A stretch of 64,000 nucleotides of DNA from Glebionis coronaria (lineage: Eukaryota; Streptophyta; Magnoliopsida; Asterales; Asteraceae). The stretch is taken from contig JANFOE010000051.1 of NCBI GenBank assembly GCA_025667525.1, positions 124,001-188,000 on the forward strand, written 5' to 3'. Positions 45,870-59,701 of the stretch are shown here, piece after piece. A program made the position numbers and the translations under genes. Numbering within the stretch: the first letter of the stretch is position 1; each line of letters opens with the position of its first letter. The notes under the pieces are model-generated. The model saw only the letters and a program-made list of their open reading frames with translations. It ran no database searches and had not been told where the DNA came from.

Positions 45870-47930
45870 AGATCTAGTAGGATCTGACACGTTTTCTTCA
45901 TGACACTTTCATTTCTTGATTTCATATTTCATATGTTCATGACCATAAAGTACGCCATTCGTATCACCCATGTATATGAAGGTTTTTCCTTTAGTCTAAC
46001 GATAAGATCCAATCTCCTAATGCACTTACCTAGGACGGATGTGAGTTAAATATGATCCTGATTATAGACTATGAACAACACACCATGCTACGACTCATCG
46101 CCATTTATATCAGATTATGTATAGTAATGTTCAGGCTCCTGAATACTTTTAGCATGGTTTTCCATCAGGAAAATCTGTACAAATTATCTATGCTTTACAA
46201 GCACGTGTTTTGTTAGCCCATGGATGCAAAAAACTTTTAGCTGTCAGTTAGGACACGACCACTGAAATTCCTTTTATGCATAACCAGCCGATTATTCCAA
46301 AATCTTCCAACATATTCCAGAAGAACCATCAAGGAGAAGGACTATAACATGAGATTATTTGTCTACTACCGACGATTTAAACAAATCACCCTCATAACTG
46401 TTATCCACCTCCACGTATTGACGACGCGTACATTCGCCTTTAGGGTGTTAAGCACTTTTCCAAGATCGTATTCATGATCATGCTGCCAACATTGACGAGG
46501 GAAATAGCAGGACATTCCATGACTGCTATTCGTACACGATTTGGTCATGCTAAATTCGTGATTTTGTTTTAGCCTTATAAAGGCTCTACCAGTATTATGG
46601 ACTTGATAGATCGAATTCCCAGGAACTCATAAATAAATTCATTATCATTTTCTTCTATGACAATCTAACCTTCTCTAAGTCTAGAGAAAAGCACGAAGAC
46701 CATCTTTACTCTGTTACACAAGAAGAAATTTCACCCTGAAATTTTCCAATATAAATTCTGGTGGATTACAGTACGCTGAATCACATGGGTTCTCACGGTT
46801 AATCTTACCATGCTCAGCTTATGCGTAAGGGTGAGAACCATACACTACATTAGGTGTCCAAGAAAAACCTACGCTAGGATAAGTTTAATTTCGGAGACTC
46901 GTAGTTTCGAAAACTCCTATGTATCAAGTTTCTATGAAGCAAGATACAGTTACGTTCATATCTAAGTACCTGTCTTACCAACTGGCTAGGATAGAACACC
47001 AACAGACTAGGAGTTATTCCCACCATCAGAAATTGTGAATAGCAATGGGACAAGATCTCCATGGATTTTGGTTACCTAGAGTATTGCAAACTTAGAAGAA
47101 GCATGATGCTATCTGGGTTACTGTCAACAGTTTGACCAAATCTGTAGAATCCTTGCATCCGCAAGGATTTCACAGTCAGTAGACTTTCAGACATTTTCCA
47201 GCCAAGGATCATCCGATTACTTGGTACTTCCTCATCCATCGGACCAGAAAAAGATTCACATTTGTGTTCCAAATTTACGTTCATGTACTTTGTCCAAATT
47301 TTACGACTTGCTTTCGCACTCACGTTCATGAAACTATTCATGTTCATGATCGTATCCTGGCTTACGATTTACGTTTTACTTTTCTTTCCGGAAAGTTTTG
47401 CAGAAACTTGGGAGATCAGACTCAAGTCTAATAAACTTTCCATCACCTCGTATCAGCGGCGTTATCTCCTCATTTATCTCATGTTCATGATATGTTTCAC
47501 ATGTCATGTTCATTCCACGTTCCTCGTATCACGTTCATGATAAGTTGCACATATCATCATCCACCATAGGTTCTTAGATTACACTCACCATGTCTCCACC
47601 TATCACATTCATAATTGTTCACGTATCACGTTCACAATTGTTCACGTACTACGTTTCAGTATGCCTCGCGCATCGTTGCTCAGACGTTATTAATGTCAGA
47701 TATTTCGAGTTATTTTACATCATAACGTTTCAGATTCATGCTGATCTATCTTACGTTGATGAACCAGAAACTTTCTGTATCGTCAAGACAAAGTTATGAA
47801 GACTAATATTGTTATTTCCGACAAGACCTTTAAGAGGACCGTTCTCGGCGGGAAGCCACTTGGAGCGGAGGAGTCAATCCAGAATTCTTATCCGTTTCTC
47901 TCATCGATTAGATACTTTCTTTCGTTCACG
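45870..47930 (+). pseudogene. Decayed pol of element D: protease linker, RT, integrase, tail
   Basis: In order, with many stops and shifts: a weak protease match near 45870-45930; the protease-RT linker (QIIYALQARVLLAHGCKKLL, about 46170-46250) matching B's [18 protein letters not shown] around 46590-46740, where KFIIIF is followed by FYDN in place of the catalytic FIDD and then TFSKSREKHEDHL; integrase core around 47090-47240 (KHDAIWVTVNSLTKSVES); and the pol end near 47860-47900 (GAEESIQNSYPF, matching the tail of B). The active-site change and stops mean it cannot be functional. Confidence 0.7.
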
Positions 47931-48082
47931 TCACGTTCCATGTCCTCTTTAGCAATGTCACGTTCTACGTTACTTTCTAGCATGTCACCTTATGTTCTTT
48001 TATCTTGGTTGCCTTTCCAGTTTTGATTCGGGCATGTTCCTCTTTCAGTTAATGTTATCTATAATTCGGGGACAAATTATTA

Positions 48083-48100
48083 TTTTTAGGGGGGAAGAGT
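48083..48100 (+). other. Polypurine tract of element D
   Basis: TTTTTAGGGGGGAAGAGT directly precedes TGTAAAACC. Nearly identical to B's purine tract. Confidence 0.8.
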
Positions 48101-50833
48101 TGTAAAACCGGCATATATATGCCATGAACAGTACACTACCTAAACATACGAACAAATAAAAACTTTCCTTTTATATCATGAACACGTGTCACGAATATTA
48201 AATTCAGAAACTACGTACGTGTTAATACACGATAATTATTAATCATAATAAGTATAATCACGAAAATAAGATCACGAACATTAAAACACGAACATGTGAA
48301 CTATGCATATTTATTATTTCACGATAAAGATTACTTACGTACAAGTATTATTTATAACACGAACCTTTAAACACGAACTAACACGAATATATTGGTAAAC
48401 GAACACGTAATTTATTAAACATGAACAAGGCCCGTCAAGGCCTTGTGGGCCCATGCTAGCCGCGGACAAAGGAAGGAGAAAGGGCCCAACCCATTTTATT
48501 TTGACTAGTTAGGAAAAAGGGAAAATACAGGAAAAACATAACACATTTATTTTTACAATCAAGAAAATCCTAGCCTCTTTTCTTGCCTCCTCTTGCCGCC
48601 GGATAATCAAGACACCAAGGGGTGTTTGATTTGTTTTGATTTTTGATTTATGAGTTATTCGTGTTAGTGTTTATAGTTCTTTTTTAATCACGCATTTGGT
48701 AAACCTTTTAATTCTTTTTCTTTTATTCTTTTTATTTAAATCAAGAACACATGAACATGGGAATTAATAAAACAAGTAATAAACATGTTAAAAATCATGG
48801 GATAACAAAAAGAATGGATTTGGGTTGGGGATTTTTTCGGCCGAATCACACGAACCGAGAGCCGTAGCTCTCGGCTTGTTTAAATCACACCACCACCGAG
48901 ACCCAAGGTCCCGGCGTGGCTGGGGGTGGTTCGACAACAGGCAACAAGGGACCCCGACGTGAGTCGGGGTGGCCTTGTGTCCTTGTGGTATTTGTGGCCT
49001 CGGCGCAGCAGCAACAACACCATCGGCTTAAGCCGGTGGCTGTTGTGGTCTTTCGGTGGGAACACAAAACAGGGCAGGGGCAAACCACCGGCTTAAGCCG
49101 GTGGTCAATTTACACTAATAAGGGCAACCAGCTAGGCCGGTTAGCCACTGCTAAAGGGGTGTTTGTTTCGGTCCATTTCATGGGGAATTCGGTCCGGTTC
49201 ACGGTTGGTCTAAATTAAAAACACGGGTTCAGTTCATGACTAATTGTTACAAGTTAATATTTTTACAAGTTATATTATTTTAGCAAGAAAAATTAATTTA
49301 ATTAAATCATGGCTAATAATTAGTTTAATTTAACATGGACTTAGGTTATTATTATTTAGTAAATAATACATGTTTTAACCTAAGTATTTTTTTAATTATT
49401 TAATTTATACTATAGTATTATTTAATTATTTAAATGGACTATAATTAAATAATAAACATGACTTAGGTTATAATTAATATATTATTAATACATGTTTAAC
49501 CTAAGTATTTTATATATTTTAATTTAATTAAATCATGCATATATTTAATTAGATCGTATAACCTATAGTTTATTTATTAACATGATATTATTAGTAAACT
49601 ACATAAATAATACATGACTTATGATATTTAACTAGTAAACTCAAGCTTATATCATTAGCTTATTAATCCATCTTATTTTTAAATATGAAAACTTTCTATT
49701 TCAGGAAACTTACTATTTTTGGAAACTTTCTGTTTTTAGAAACTGATCTATTTTTAGAAGTTAATCTATTTTTGGAAATTTTCTATTTTTGCAAACTTTC
49801 TAATTTTAGAACTTTCTATTTTAGGAAACTTGATATTTTTTTAAAGTTAATTATTATTAGATAACAAGTATAATAATACAAGAATACAAGAAATACTTAA
49901 CCAGAATACTTAGAATACATGATAAACACATCATAACATAAAAATCAGTAAAACAAGACAAGAACATATAAAACAAGTTAAGACAGGATATAATCAGTTA
50001 CGTACTCAATAAACAGAATACTTATACATGTCCCCTATTTATTTAGCATTAGTGAGATTGGAGTAGGACTTTCATTCTTTCGTCTTCTTCGTTCACTGGA
50101 CACAAGGTACGGATTTCTCGTCCTTTCAGTATGGACATTCTTTCCATATTAGGATTCCTTGTTTGCAGCCAACTGTTTTCCCAGTATTGTTTTATATGTT
50201 TGATTACTTATGTTAGTTTAAGAGCCTAAGCCATATACATGTATGACCAGTGTCACCTAGTTATGGAGGTATCATAACCATAACACTAGAGGCACCAGTG
50301 TTATGACTTCCTCACGGTAAAGTGATTGCTCGTGGCGTTCCTTTTCAGTTTTGCCCATTATATTATATTATCATGTGGGGCGTATGGGTGCATCCTAGTT
50401 ACATGTTTTACAGGATTTTCATGGTGAATGCGATGTGTGCCTTGCATCCTTCACAAGGAGTTGATCCCTCCTACCCAGACTATTTAATTAGAGGCAACCC
50501 CTCTAATTGCATGACGAGGTCTCCCCTCCAAGTATTCATGCACGGTGGAACCCCATGACCTATATAGGCTATTGGCTAATTAATGCAGTTTTCATATAAA
50601 AACATAAGTATTTTCAAACTATAAAACTAGTTTTATGAACATGTTCCAGGTTTTCTAGGACTTATGCATTCCCGCTACTATTAAGTATTTATTATGTTTT
50701 AGTCATTCATACTATGTCATATATCTGTTCACTGAGCGTATTTACTCAGTCGTTACTTTCCTTTCCATGTCCCAAAACGGCAGGTGCCCAAGGACAGACT
50801 TGAGCATTTGGGGGATGTGCATAGGATGGAAGC
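48101..50833 (+). repeat. 3' LTR of element D, cut by F
   Basis: Starts TGTAAAACCGGCATATATATGCC and aligns with 16591 to about 19332 of the 5' LTR. The last roughly 125 bp lie beyond F, outside the window. Hairpins: CCGAGAGCCGTAGCTCTCGG (48855-48874), CCCCGACGTGAGTCGGGG (48952-48969) and CCACCGGCTTAAGCCGGTGG (49085-49104). Confidence 0.8.
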
Positions 50834-53800
50834 TGTAACACCCCCAAATTTATACAACTCAATACAGAAGAAGACTAGTTGGTGTTACGGGATAGCACAT
50901 TACTCACATCATAGACAACGCTTGAAAATCGCGTCGTTTAATAATAAAGCATTTCCATTCATAAATATCAAATTTACATAGGTCCCACGTCATTGTATTT
51001 AATACAGGTTTTACAAAGCATTTGAATGGAAATAAGTATTTAGGTGCGGGCCATGAATTCTTGTTGTCTTCCCGAGAATTACCTTCAAGTACCTGAGATA
51101 AAACATGTTAAAAGAAAAGGTCAGCGATAACGCCGAGTGAATTCATAGAGTTTAATAAATTCCATCAATATAACTTTGGTATAAAATTATTACCAAAAAT
51201 CATTTCGTACAAATCATTGTAATAGGCCATAAAATAGCCAAAGTCATTTTTATACAAATCCTTATCGAAAATCATAATATAGGCATTTCCCTTAAAAATC
51301 ATTGTACGAGCCAATGTCGTAAAAACATCATACAATACGTTTTATAACGTTGTATAGATTAAATAAAAACCGTTATATGAATATGGTTATATAAAACCAA
51401 AACACGAACATAATATCAATAGTATGACCCCGTATTGCTAGTCAGGCAATACATCGTAATTCGGTGCGTATAGTAGTATTTTGTTAACTGGATTATTATA
51501 AGCCGCATGACATTGTTACCTTACTAAACCAAACAACGGGTAGCTAGCCCGAAGCTCAATTTGCCCATCTAAATTAGCGTGTCGTCACAAAGGTCACGCA
51601 ATGGAAATCTTCTCATACATAAATTCGCTTACCAATCAATGTGGCACGACGGGGATCAACCGTCAAGGCGCGAACTGGGGTGATCGTCCCCAAATAGTAC
51701 TATTATATGCATAAGCGTCTACCAAATCCTGATAGTTCACAATTCATGCTAATGGGTCTTTTAGTGACATAACCTAACTTTAATAATCCATTTGATTTCA
51801 TCTATCGGGTCATTTAATCATTTATCAGGTCATACAATCAGGTCATACAATCATTCGGGTCCAAATCAATAAACAAACAATCGGGACAAATGGTGTCCTA
51901 TTTTATAAAAAGTAACATGTTATCTCCCTCGCGGGTTTATAAAACATTTCATACAAACATTTAAAAGAGTGCGAGGCTATGAATTCACGTTGATGTGGGA
52001 GAGCGGGTTATCGGCAATTCGGACGTGCGGTACGTGCTTCAATCACGGAAACCTATATAAATAATAATCGGTCTTAGACTCATGTCCAGTGACTTTATAA
52101 AAATAACAATTATGTATACATATGATGATTATATATATATGATGATCAAATGGGTTTACATATTCTCATTTACTCATTTTAGTGTTATGTGTTGATAACT
52201 TTTACACTAGTTTACTAGTTTTACCTATTTATATGTTTTAGGTCCAATAAACTTATTATAAGTTCTTTAGCTTGTATTAATCCATTTTATACTTGTATTA
52301 TCAGTTTTACACTTTACATGTTGAGCCCAAATGGGTTAAGCACAATAAATAAGTTCATAAGTGTTTTAGTCCATTTTGTTGTATTATTAGTCCAATAACG
52401 TTAACTTAACTCGTTAATGTCCGTATGTCATATAGTTCGGGTTTTTATCGGTTTTTACTTGTTATATATGTCTATATATCAGTATATGAGTTTATAAAAG
52501 TTTACATTAGATGGGTCCAACCGTCTATGTTTTATTTAACAAAGACGTTAATTTTACGGTAATAGCCGAAAAAGTCGTAAAAATCATGTTTATAGTTTTA
52601 TAAATTATAAAACTTATCAAACTACCACTTTTATAAAATGTCCATTTATTTATCTTTATCCATATTTATATAAATGTATTATATAAGTTAGTGGGTTTTA
52701 ATTCACATTTTATACTATTTTTACTTGAGTGCTTATATAATACTATTATACTTTAATTTTCAAAATCTGGTTTTTATTTTCATGTTCACCAAAACTGCCA
52801 TATCTAGAGTTCTATATGGTGATAGAAGCTCAAATTTTTATGAGATTAACTACATGATATGTGCTCCATTTAACTCTACTATAGCTACTGTTGAATCAGC
52901 CTCTAAGTATTTTCTAAAAATCGTCCAAAACAGTGAACTCAGATTTGTACTCTAAACTTGTTTTGATCATATCTCACTCATCCTAATGATTCCATTGCAT
53001 GGCCAACTCTCACATGTGTACAAGACATATTACTTAATGTATATCCATTAATCTATGTCATTTTTATCAGTTCATCATATGATTCTTTACTGTTTTATAC
53101 AGCCAACAATTTAAACAAGATTTTAGCCTTGTTTCTTATAGTTTTTCATCTTTTTAAGCATGTTTATCAACACCAAATCCCCACACAATATTTTTAATCA
53201 TCATTCATCATCATATACATATACATAAGTAAAAGAAATACAAGATTACATAATAAAAAATAACAAGAGGATGAGAAGAACTATCTTTATACCACCATGA
53301 TGATGTAGGTTGTGATTTGGACATGGATTTTGATGGAGAAACTTGTGAAGAACCAAGACCTTCTTCAAGACCACCATTCTTCATGATCACCTTGTGGAAA
53401 ATCAGCCCCAAGACTCCATGTAAACTCCTCCTTGGATGTTATAATCACCACCAATCAATAGGGTTTCAAAAGGGCTTCATCATGTGTGTAGATAACACAT
53501 GATTTCATGGTTGGAATTGATCAAAAGGGTGTTATGGTGTGAGAGTGGACGGCATCTAGAGAGAGCAAGAGAGAAATTTGTGGTGGTTTTGCATGGTAAA
53601 AATGAGATAAGTGGTTTAGCTAATGGGTTTTGTTAGGCTAGTGGGAAGTGTAGCTTAACTTGTAAGCTTAGCTTACAAGTGTAAGCTATATTGTTGCAAG
53701 TTTGCCACATCAAGGGTGGTGGTGGCATTAGTTGGGCCGTCCCATGTGTGGGGTGAGACAAAACTTGTTTTTGTCTCATCGCACTAATTTATGGGTATTC

Positions 53801-54284
53801 CTCGATTCTAGTTTCCTCGATTTGCGTGCCCTCGGGTCGTTTTACGAAAAACGTTTTTATAAATTATGAATCAACGACACAAAACGAATCTAATAAAAAT
53901 TGTCTCATCAAAAACGGAGTTCGAAAACGTAAATACGTAATCCTAAGGTTTCCGGTTTAGTCGTAAAGGACGTTAAAATAAAATCGTAAGTCCTAATCTC
54001 TTCTCGTAAATTTGTGAGTTTATGAACCAACACAAATTTAAAATCTCAAAATAATATTCATGGATAAATTTATTTCCTGAAATGTCGGACTGTCACCAAA
54101 ACGGTGTATGTAAACGTAAGCACGTAACGTATAATCCTCCGGTTTAGACGTAGTCGATGCTACTTCAAGACGTAAATCCAAATTACTTCCCAAAAATAAG
54201 TGAGTTCATAATATAACATTAAAATAATGTTTTTAAATAGATATTGAGAATAAAATATTAACCATAAATTGACGGATTGTCACA
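50834..54284 (-). repeat. 3' LTR of element F
   Basis: 3,451 bp. The first roughly 1,870 bp align closely with 59702-61547. No gene inside; ORFs around 53211-53502 overlap each other on opposite strands and lack support. Confidence 0.75.
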
Positions 54285-54302
54285 ACATTTACCCCTAAAC
54301 AG
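54285..54302 (-). other. Polypurine tract of element F
   Basis: On the minus strand CCTGTTTAGGGGTAAATGT precedes the LTR start TGTGACAATCCG. Confidence 0.65.
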
Positions 54303-55131
54303 GATCTTTGTCCTCAAAGATCATCTTACTACTCGCTTCTTATAGAGTTAAAGCCATGTGGGTATTTCCTCCACATTCGGTCTTTTCTCACAAGTTTAAT
54401 TTATTACAATACGCGAGTTTCATCAAACATAACTACGGGAATAAGATCAGGCTTAATGTTGACTTACTTTCTCTATCCATGATCTTCACGGGTTTTTGAT
54501 GAATGCAACTTTTCGCCGATCTAAACTTTACTAAGAAACAATCAGATTTTCACTTGATAGACATTTCATCAAGTTCGATTTACGAAACATAATTCACGCA
54601 GCTCTAGAAGTCCTAAGGTAGATCCAGCTTATATGCCTTTCAACCCAATCTTTTACATCATCTCAATGGTCCCAAACAATAGGGACTTATATCACATGAT
54701 CTCTCAGATCATCAATTCATTTTTCCATGGTTAAATTTTTTGGCATAACTTTGCTACCCATCTGGCACTTCAAGATCTACATTTCATATTCATATAACCT
54801 CCAGTCCACTACCGGCAGTCAATAATCAGATCCTAATTTCAACAGTCATTTCAGGTCTCGCGGGTCGAGTATTTTGTAAGGTTAGGTTCGCCATCATAGG
54901 AAACCTTAAACCTAAAAGACATGTCCAACTCACAATGGGTGTATGTCGGGTGTCTTCATCCCAACTCCTGCTTACGGACGCTCTAATATAGATCCTAACA
55001 AGATTCGATCTCGATCCTAATACGATAACTATCAATGATAATCTTTCCAAAGGAAAACGATTATACGGTCTATTACCAAAGGTCAATCATTCAAACATAG
55101 AACAGCGCTTATAGCATTTTGTATCGTTACT
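54303..55131 (-). pseudogene. Pol 3' region of element F, strongly decayed
   Basis: Minus-strand sequence between purine tract and integrase. Expected content is the integrase C-terminus and chromodomain-like tail; I can only point to a weak LTMEK-type block near 54735 at the place where a TWERE motif would stand. Confidence 0.35.
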
Positions 55132-55404
55132 TTACCTCGTCCCTTCGATTGGGATGGTACACAGTACTCTCATCAAGATTCGTTCTAAATGATTTCTGAG
55201 CAAATCTCTAGAAATTTGATGCGAAGCGAGGATCTTGATTGAGATGATCGATACAGGCACACCATGTTTACACAACTCCTTTAAATACAAAAGAGTCAAT
55301 TTCTTCATCAAGAATCTATCATTAACAGGAATGATATTAGCAGATTTGGTCAGTCTGTCGACGATGACCCAAATCGAATCAAATTCAGATGATGACCTTT
55401 GCAA
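55132..55404 (-). pseudogene. Integrase core fragment of element F
   Basis: 90 open codons, with [36 protein letters not shown] and then a degraded DRD-type segment. This is the part of the Gypsy integrase core between the first and second catalytic Asp; the second is lost (IKI in place of DRD). Frames upstream and downstream are broken. Confidence 0.75.
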
Positions 55405-56519
55405 TAGCTAGACGTTTACTAATGTATGAGGCAATGTCTACCTTCATAATTTGCCATTAGTATAACTTCTTCAGATAAAGATACATTAAATCAGAAATAG
55501 CATGAATAGAATACTTATACTTACGAGATGACTACATCTCAAAATCTCCATATTTAGGCAACCACAAGTGGCCTTTTATACATCTAACGCCATCGGCTTC
55601 TCAATTCTAATGGTTCATATTAGCCGCGAACCACTTTTATTATCTATATTATCCTTTTTACAAACATCGTTTATTTTTGTATTGTTCGGCAATTTATTTT
55701 GCACATTCATTATTAAGAAATACATCGTAATTGATTCTTTATCCTTTTTATATAAGGTGTCAGTATCTACGTTCATCTTTCCTGATGAAATAATTATCAT
55801 GACCGTATTCATTCAAAATTTTCCTTTTTCATATTTTCTAAGTTTTAGTTTCTTCTCAACTATCATTTTTATCCGTTTTACTCAATCCGACGTCTAAAGC
55901 GTCGATAATCATTACAAATAATTAAATATTAAATATTTAATTTTTATGAAACGTAAACGTAAAGATTTTAAATTTCTTAGTTCGACCAATTATATATAAA
56001 ATGTTCAAAATAAATTTGAATTTTAATTAACAAGATTTTTATTCATTTATTGAAAGGAATTAATAAGATTCGTAAATGTTCGAAAAATCTTTGTTTATAT
56101 TTTGGTCAAATTTTCTTAGTTAAAAGGTAAAAATTGTCGTTTCAAATTTCAAGTAATAAGTTATATAGTTTCCTCAATTCTACTTAGGTTGTCTAGAAGT
56201 ATACACAAACATTTATCCCTAAACAGGAGTTTAGTTAAATGATTTGTGTATAAGGAAATAATCCCTTAAAAATCCTTTGTTAAAACATTTGTCAAAATAT
56301 ATTTGCATTTTCTTTTTAGTATAACTCAAAGTCTTAAAAGGGCTCTCATTTTTAGGAGTCAATATATATTCCATTATCTTATTAATCACACGGTCAAATA
56401 ATGTAAAGGATTAAGTCTTTAATCACATGTTAAATACTCAAGGTACAAGTTTTCATTGTTCGGCCAATTTAGGGCAGTCTATAACTAATTATTAACTCAT
56501 TCTTATTCTTATAAACAAA
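55405..56519 (-). other. Decayed pol interior of element F, nothing identifiable
   Basis: By order this should hold RNase H and the integrase zinc-binding region. I could not read them. A hydrophobic plus-strand ORF (55568-55897) has no start context or homology I can support. Confidence 0.35.
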
Positions 56520-57080
56520 CAAATGGTCCTTAATGATCACGAGCATGAATTTATCAAATTACAACCTTCACATATGATTCACCATATTTATGAATGCTAC
56601 ATGTGTATTAGTCAATCCAAACAACATCACGTGAAACTCATAATGATCATTACAAGTTCTGGATGTAGTGATTGGAATAGATAATCTTCTTCGCGGACGC
56701 GAAGTTGATAATAACCATGTCGTGGATCAAATCTTTAAAACATACGCTAGAACCTTGTAAATGATCGAACAAATCTTCCATTTCGAGTTATGGATATCGT
56801 TTTCGATTGTCAATTTACTCAGTTCACAGTAATCTATAAATATAAGGAATGATAATACCATAGCTCTTCATAATGACGAGCTTGGTAGAATAAAATCTTT
56901 CTCCGACAACTCTCTTAGTTGTACGGTAATTCCTTTAATTCAGGTGGTGTTGACGTACAGTGCACACGTCACAGGTGTAGCACCGAGAATTTAATCAATA
57001 CCAAATTCAACTTGCCTTAATGGCGAAAGTCTAGGTAATTCATCAACAAATACTTACTAAAGTTTCAGATAACAGAAACA
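56520..57080 (-). pseudogene. Reverse transcriptase relic of element F
   Basis: Minus-strand blocks in several frames: LSPLRQVEFGID, ILGATPVTCALY, ELSEKDFILPSSS (the region just before RT domain 1), then a segment near 56740-56690 that matches the SGYHQLRV region (MVIINFAS), and a VMPFG-like region near 56640. Frequent stops; non-functional. The wording of the blocks is closer to the family represented by C's pol tail than to B. Confidence 0.6.
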
Positions 57081-59457
57081 TCTTTAAATAAATTCATATT
57101 AGGTTCTTCTAAATTACAATATCTATAACTAGTTCACAACCATTCACGGTATAAATTTAAGTCTAAATGCAGGATATGGTCATCCATCAAGAATTATTTA
57201 GATCACTTTTGATAATCAACATATTATCTTTTAAGGGAATTCTACTCGAGTTCCCATCAATTAAGACAATGTCGTCATGTCATAATCAATCAATTCATTC
57301 TACTGGCACTATCAACTTTCCAGTTTCATCACCGTTGATAAGATGTGAACTTCTCAAAAGACTAATAATAACTCACAATCCTTAACAAATTCAAGGATAT
57401 CAGGAGACATAACTACTATTAAAAGAGTAAGGTCAACGCATAATCTACGCGAGAGAATTTCAAATCAGATACAGACGAAAACATTTAACGAATATGAATA
57501 TATCCCATGTTTTCATAATTTGAGTACGCATTTGAAAGCTCCTCAGATCGTTACCCAGGTCATTCAAATGAAATCAAATCAAAAGAAATGATAGGAACGT
57601 CGATACATCCAGTCGGGTATCAACACTCGGTAATCAGATACTTTTCCTAAGAATCTCACTACGGGAGAATTGGACAAGAAAGAATTTTCAATCGTCAAAT
57701 AAGACAATTTCCACAGATGAGTAAATTCGACTCAGAAGAATAGATGATACAGGCACATATGTAGGTGTCCCTAACACTATGTCCCTATTTTTCACTTCTT
57801 GCAGATCTCATAAAATTTATTCTTTCACAATCTTCAAAGAAAATGTAGTGTTTATTCATTAGTTTTATGGTGACTACTAATCAGCCTTGCATGGTCCATT
57901 CCAAATTGTATGTAGGCGCGCAACTATATACAATTTCAAGATTAACGATGCAATACTCAGTTCTTCAAAATTTTATCATCATGTTTATAATAAAAACATT
58001 TTCGTGCTTAATTCTTTAATAAGAATCAAGAATAAATTTACAAAGATTTTCTTTGTTATGAAATCAATTAAGTTTTCCAAGGTGTTTTATAAACAACTTC
58101 ATTTCAATAACAATCACTTATAAATCTCACTTTGAATAGTCCTTATAGTGATGAAAATTAAATTTTCTAAAAGGATACGGTTTTAACTTTATAAAAACAA
58201 TGTGTGATCTGCAAATGAGTGATGAAGAGTTGTTCACCAAGAACTAACTACAATATGATAGGAAATGAGCTTTAGCCAAATAATCATGAGGTTCATGACC
58301 TCAATGGCACACAGGAATACAAAGAGAATAATCCACAACGTAACTCAATTCGAGATGAGTACTTGTTCAATGGTTGCATTACTAATGCGAGCATTAGGAT
58401 GAAGCAAGAAAAGATAGATAACATCGATACATGTAGAATTTAGCACTCAAAGGTAGTCTTTTTCATTAATCACAAACAAGTCAAAATTGCACCGTAACAC
58501 ATTACGTGTCACTATGTCATACAATTCTCAGAACTCATCCTACCAACTGATATCTCAGTTAAGTTAGGGATTTTTAAAAGATACCACAATGAATACTAAT
58601 CTACAAGAGTCATTAGGTGTTCCACATGTCCCGAGGGATCCATCGGTCCCAATTCAGAAGAAGATTTCTTCGATTTATTTATTGGACACTGGGCATCCTC
58701 ATTATTGGACAATGGCCTAGGAACAACACTTAACACGAACTAACAATTATTTAAACCTTATAATTAAATCACAGAACTCAACAACTTCCTCTTAACAATT
58801 TCATATTCCATACGGGTTGAATTTTACTTTATTCAAGTTTCAATCAACTTATACTCAATTCGATATCCTACCTCATATTCCAATACTTTCAATCTTATTC
58901 TTAGATCTTAAAATGGCAATAAAATCTCGATATGATCAACACTTAATTCCAATCCTATAGCTCTTACAATAACAATTATCAAATGAGTCACTAGTATGAA
59001 ATGACTTGATCATTCAACTAGACTTCTCGGAAAGGTACTAGTGGCATGAGGCTTTTGGGTAATGGTTCCAATGACAGCCTCAAGTGCAACATTCACCCTT
59101 TCGATTTCAATTTAAGAATTGGATGACAACGAATCAGATGACATCTTTCTAGGTGGTAACGTTTTGTCAAACTCCACTCTATAAGGAAAGATCGTCATGA
59201 CATCGATATCAGATTTAATTTCGCCAATTCTTCTTCAATATCATAATCAACTAATATCTACATTTCTACGAATATCAACCATTTGTTGGGATCATAAATA
59301 TCCACAACTTGGTTTAGATCTAGGATAGCTAGAATTCCTACGAGAATAGCTTCGATTAATTTACTAGGGGATTTAGGGTTCCTTGTGACAATCTACGTCG
59401 TGTAAATACCTCGTATAAATATCAAAATAATCATCAAACAATCATGTAATAAAATTA

Positions 59458-59461
<4 letters not shown>
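57081..59461 (-). pseudogene. Protease and gag region of element F, decayed
   Basis: At 57180-57330 the minus strand retains weak traces of the protease-RT linker (WMTISC, LIMT). From 57400 to 59460 gag should lie; there are only short open pieces, for instance near 59030-59160 (KMSSDSLSSNS, VNVALEAVIGTITQ). No zinc knuckle seen. Confidence 0.35.

Positions 59462-59498
<37 letters not shown>
59462..59498. repeat. (AT)n microsatellite
   Basis: About 18 uninterrupted AT units inside the leader of F, followed by a second short TATATATATAT run at 59508-59518. Confidence 0.9.
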
Positions 59499-59500
<2 letters not shown>

Positions 59501-59686
59501 CCAAGTTATATATATATATTAAAATAACACTTCTCAGTCTGGCCTTGTCGGTAACTCGAGAATTCTTCGGCACCGTTATAGTCAAAAGATTTTTAGACAT
59601 TTTTAGAAAAATTGTTATAGTTAAAATATTTTGAAATATTTTATTCAAAACCTTGGTTTTAAAATCTTTCGTTCTCTATAACGAGA

Positions 59687-59698
59687 GCTCTGGTACCA
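59687..59698 (-). other. Primer-binding site of element F
   Basis: On the minus strand TGGTACCAGAGC, 3 nt after the 5' LTR; one base differs from TGGTATCAGAGC. Confidence 0.7.
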
Positions 59699-59701
59699 AA
59701 C

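Larger units (their letters stand above)
16591..50833 (+). mobile_element. Old Gypsy element D, carrying nested C (with B) and E
   Basis: Plus-oriented. 5' LTR 16591-19457, primer site 19462, leader to 20700, gag pieces 41753-42155 and 45462-45530, pol relics 45870-47930, purine tract 48083-48100, and 3' LTR from 48101 until cut by F at 50833. The interior is split by C (20701-41752) and E (42156-45454). Stops and indels throughout pol show age. Readable blocks in gag and pol match B, so D is a diverged relative of B. Confidence 0.75.

Noticed and set aside
55568..55897. Hydrophobic 109-codon ORF resembling a membrane protein
   Set aside because: Lies in the decayed interior of F, antisense to pol, T-rich; hydrophobicity follows from base composition.
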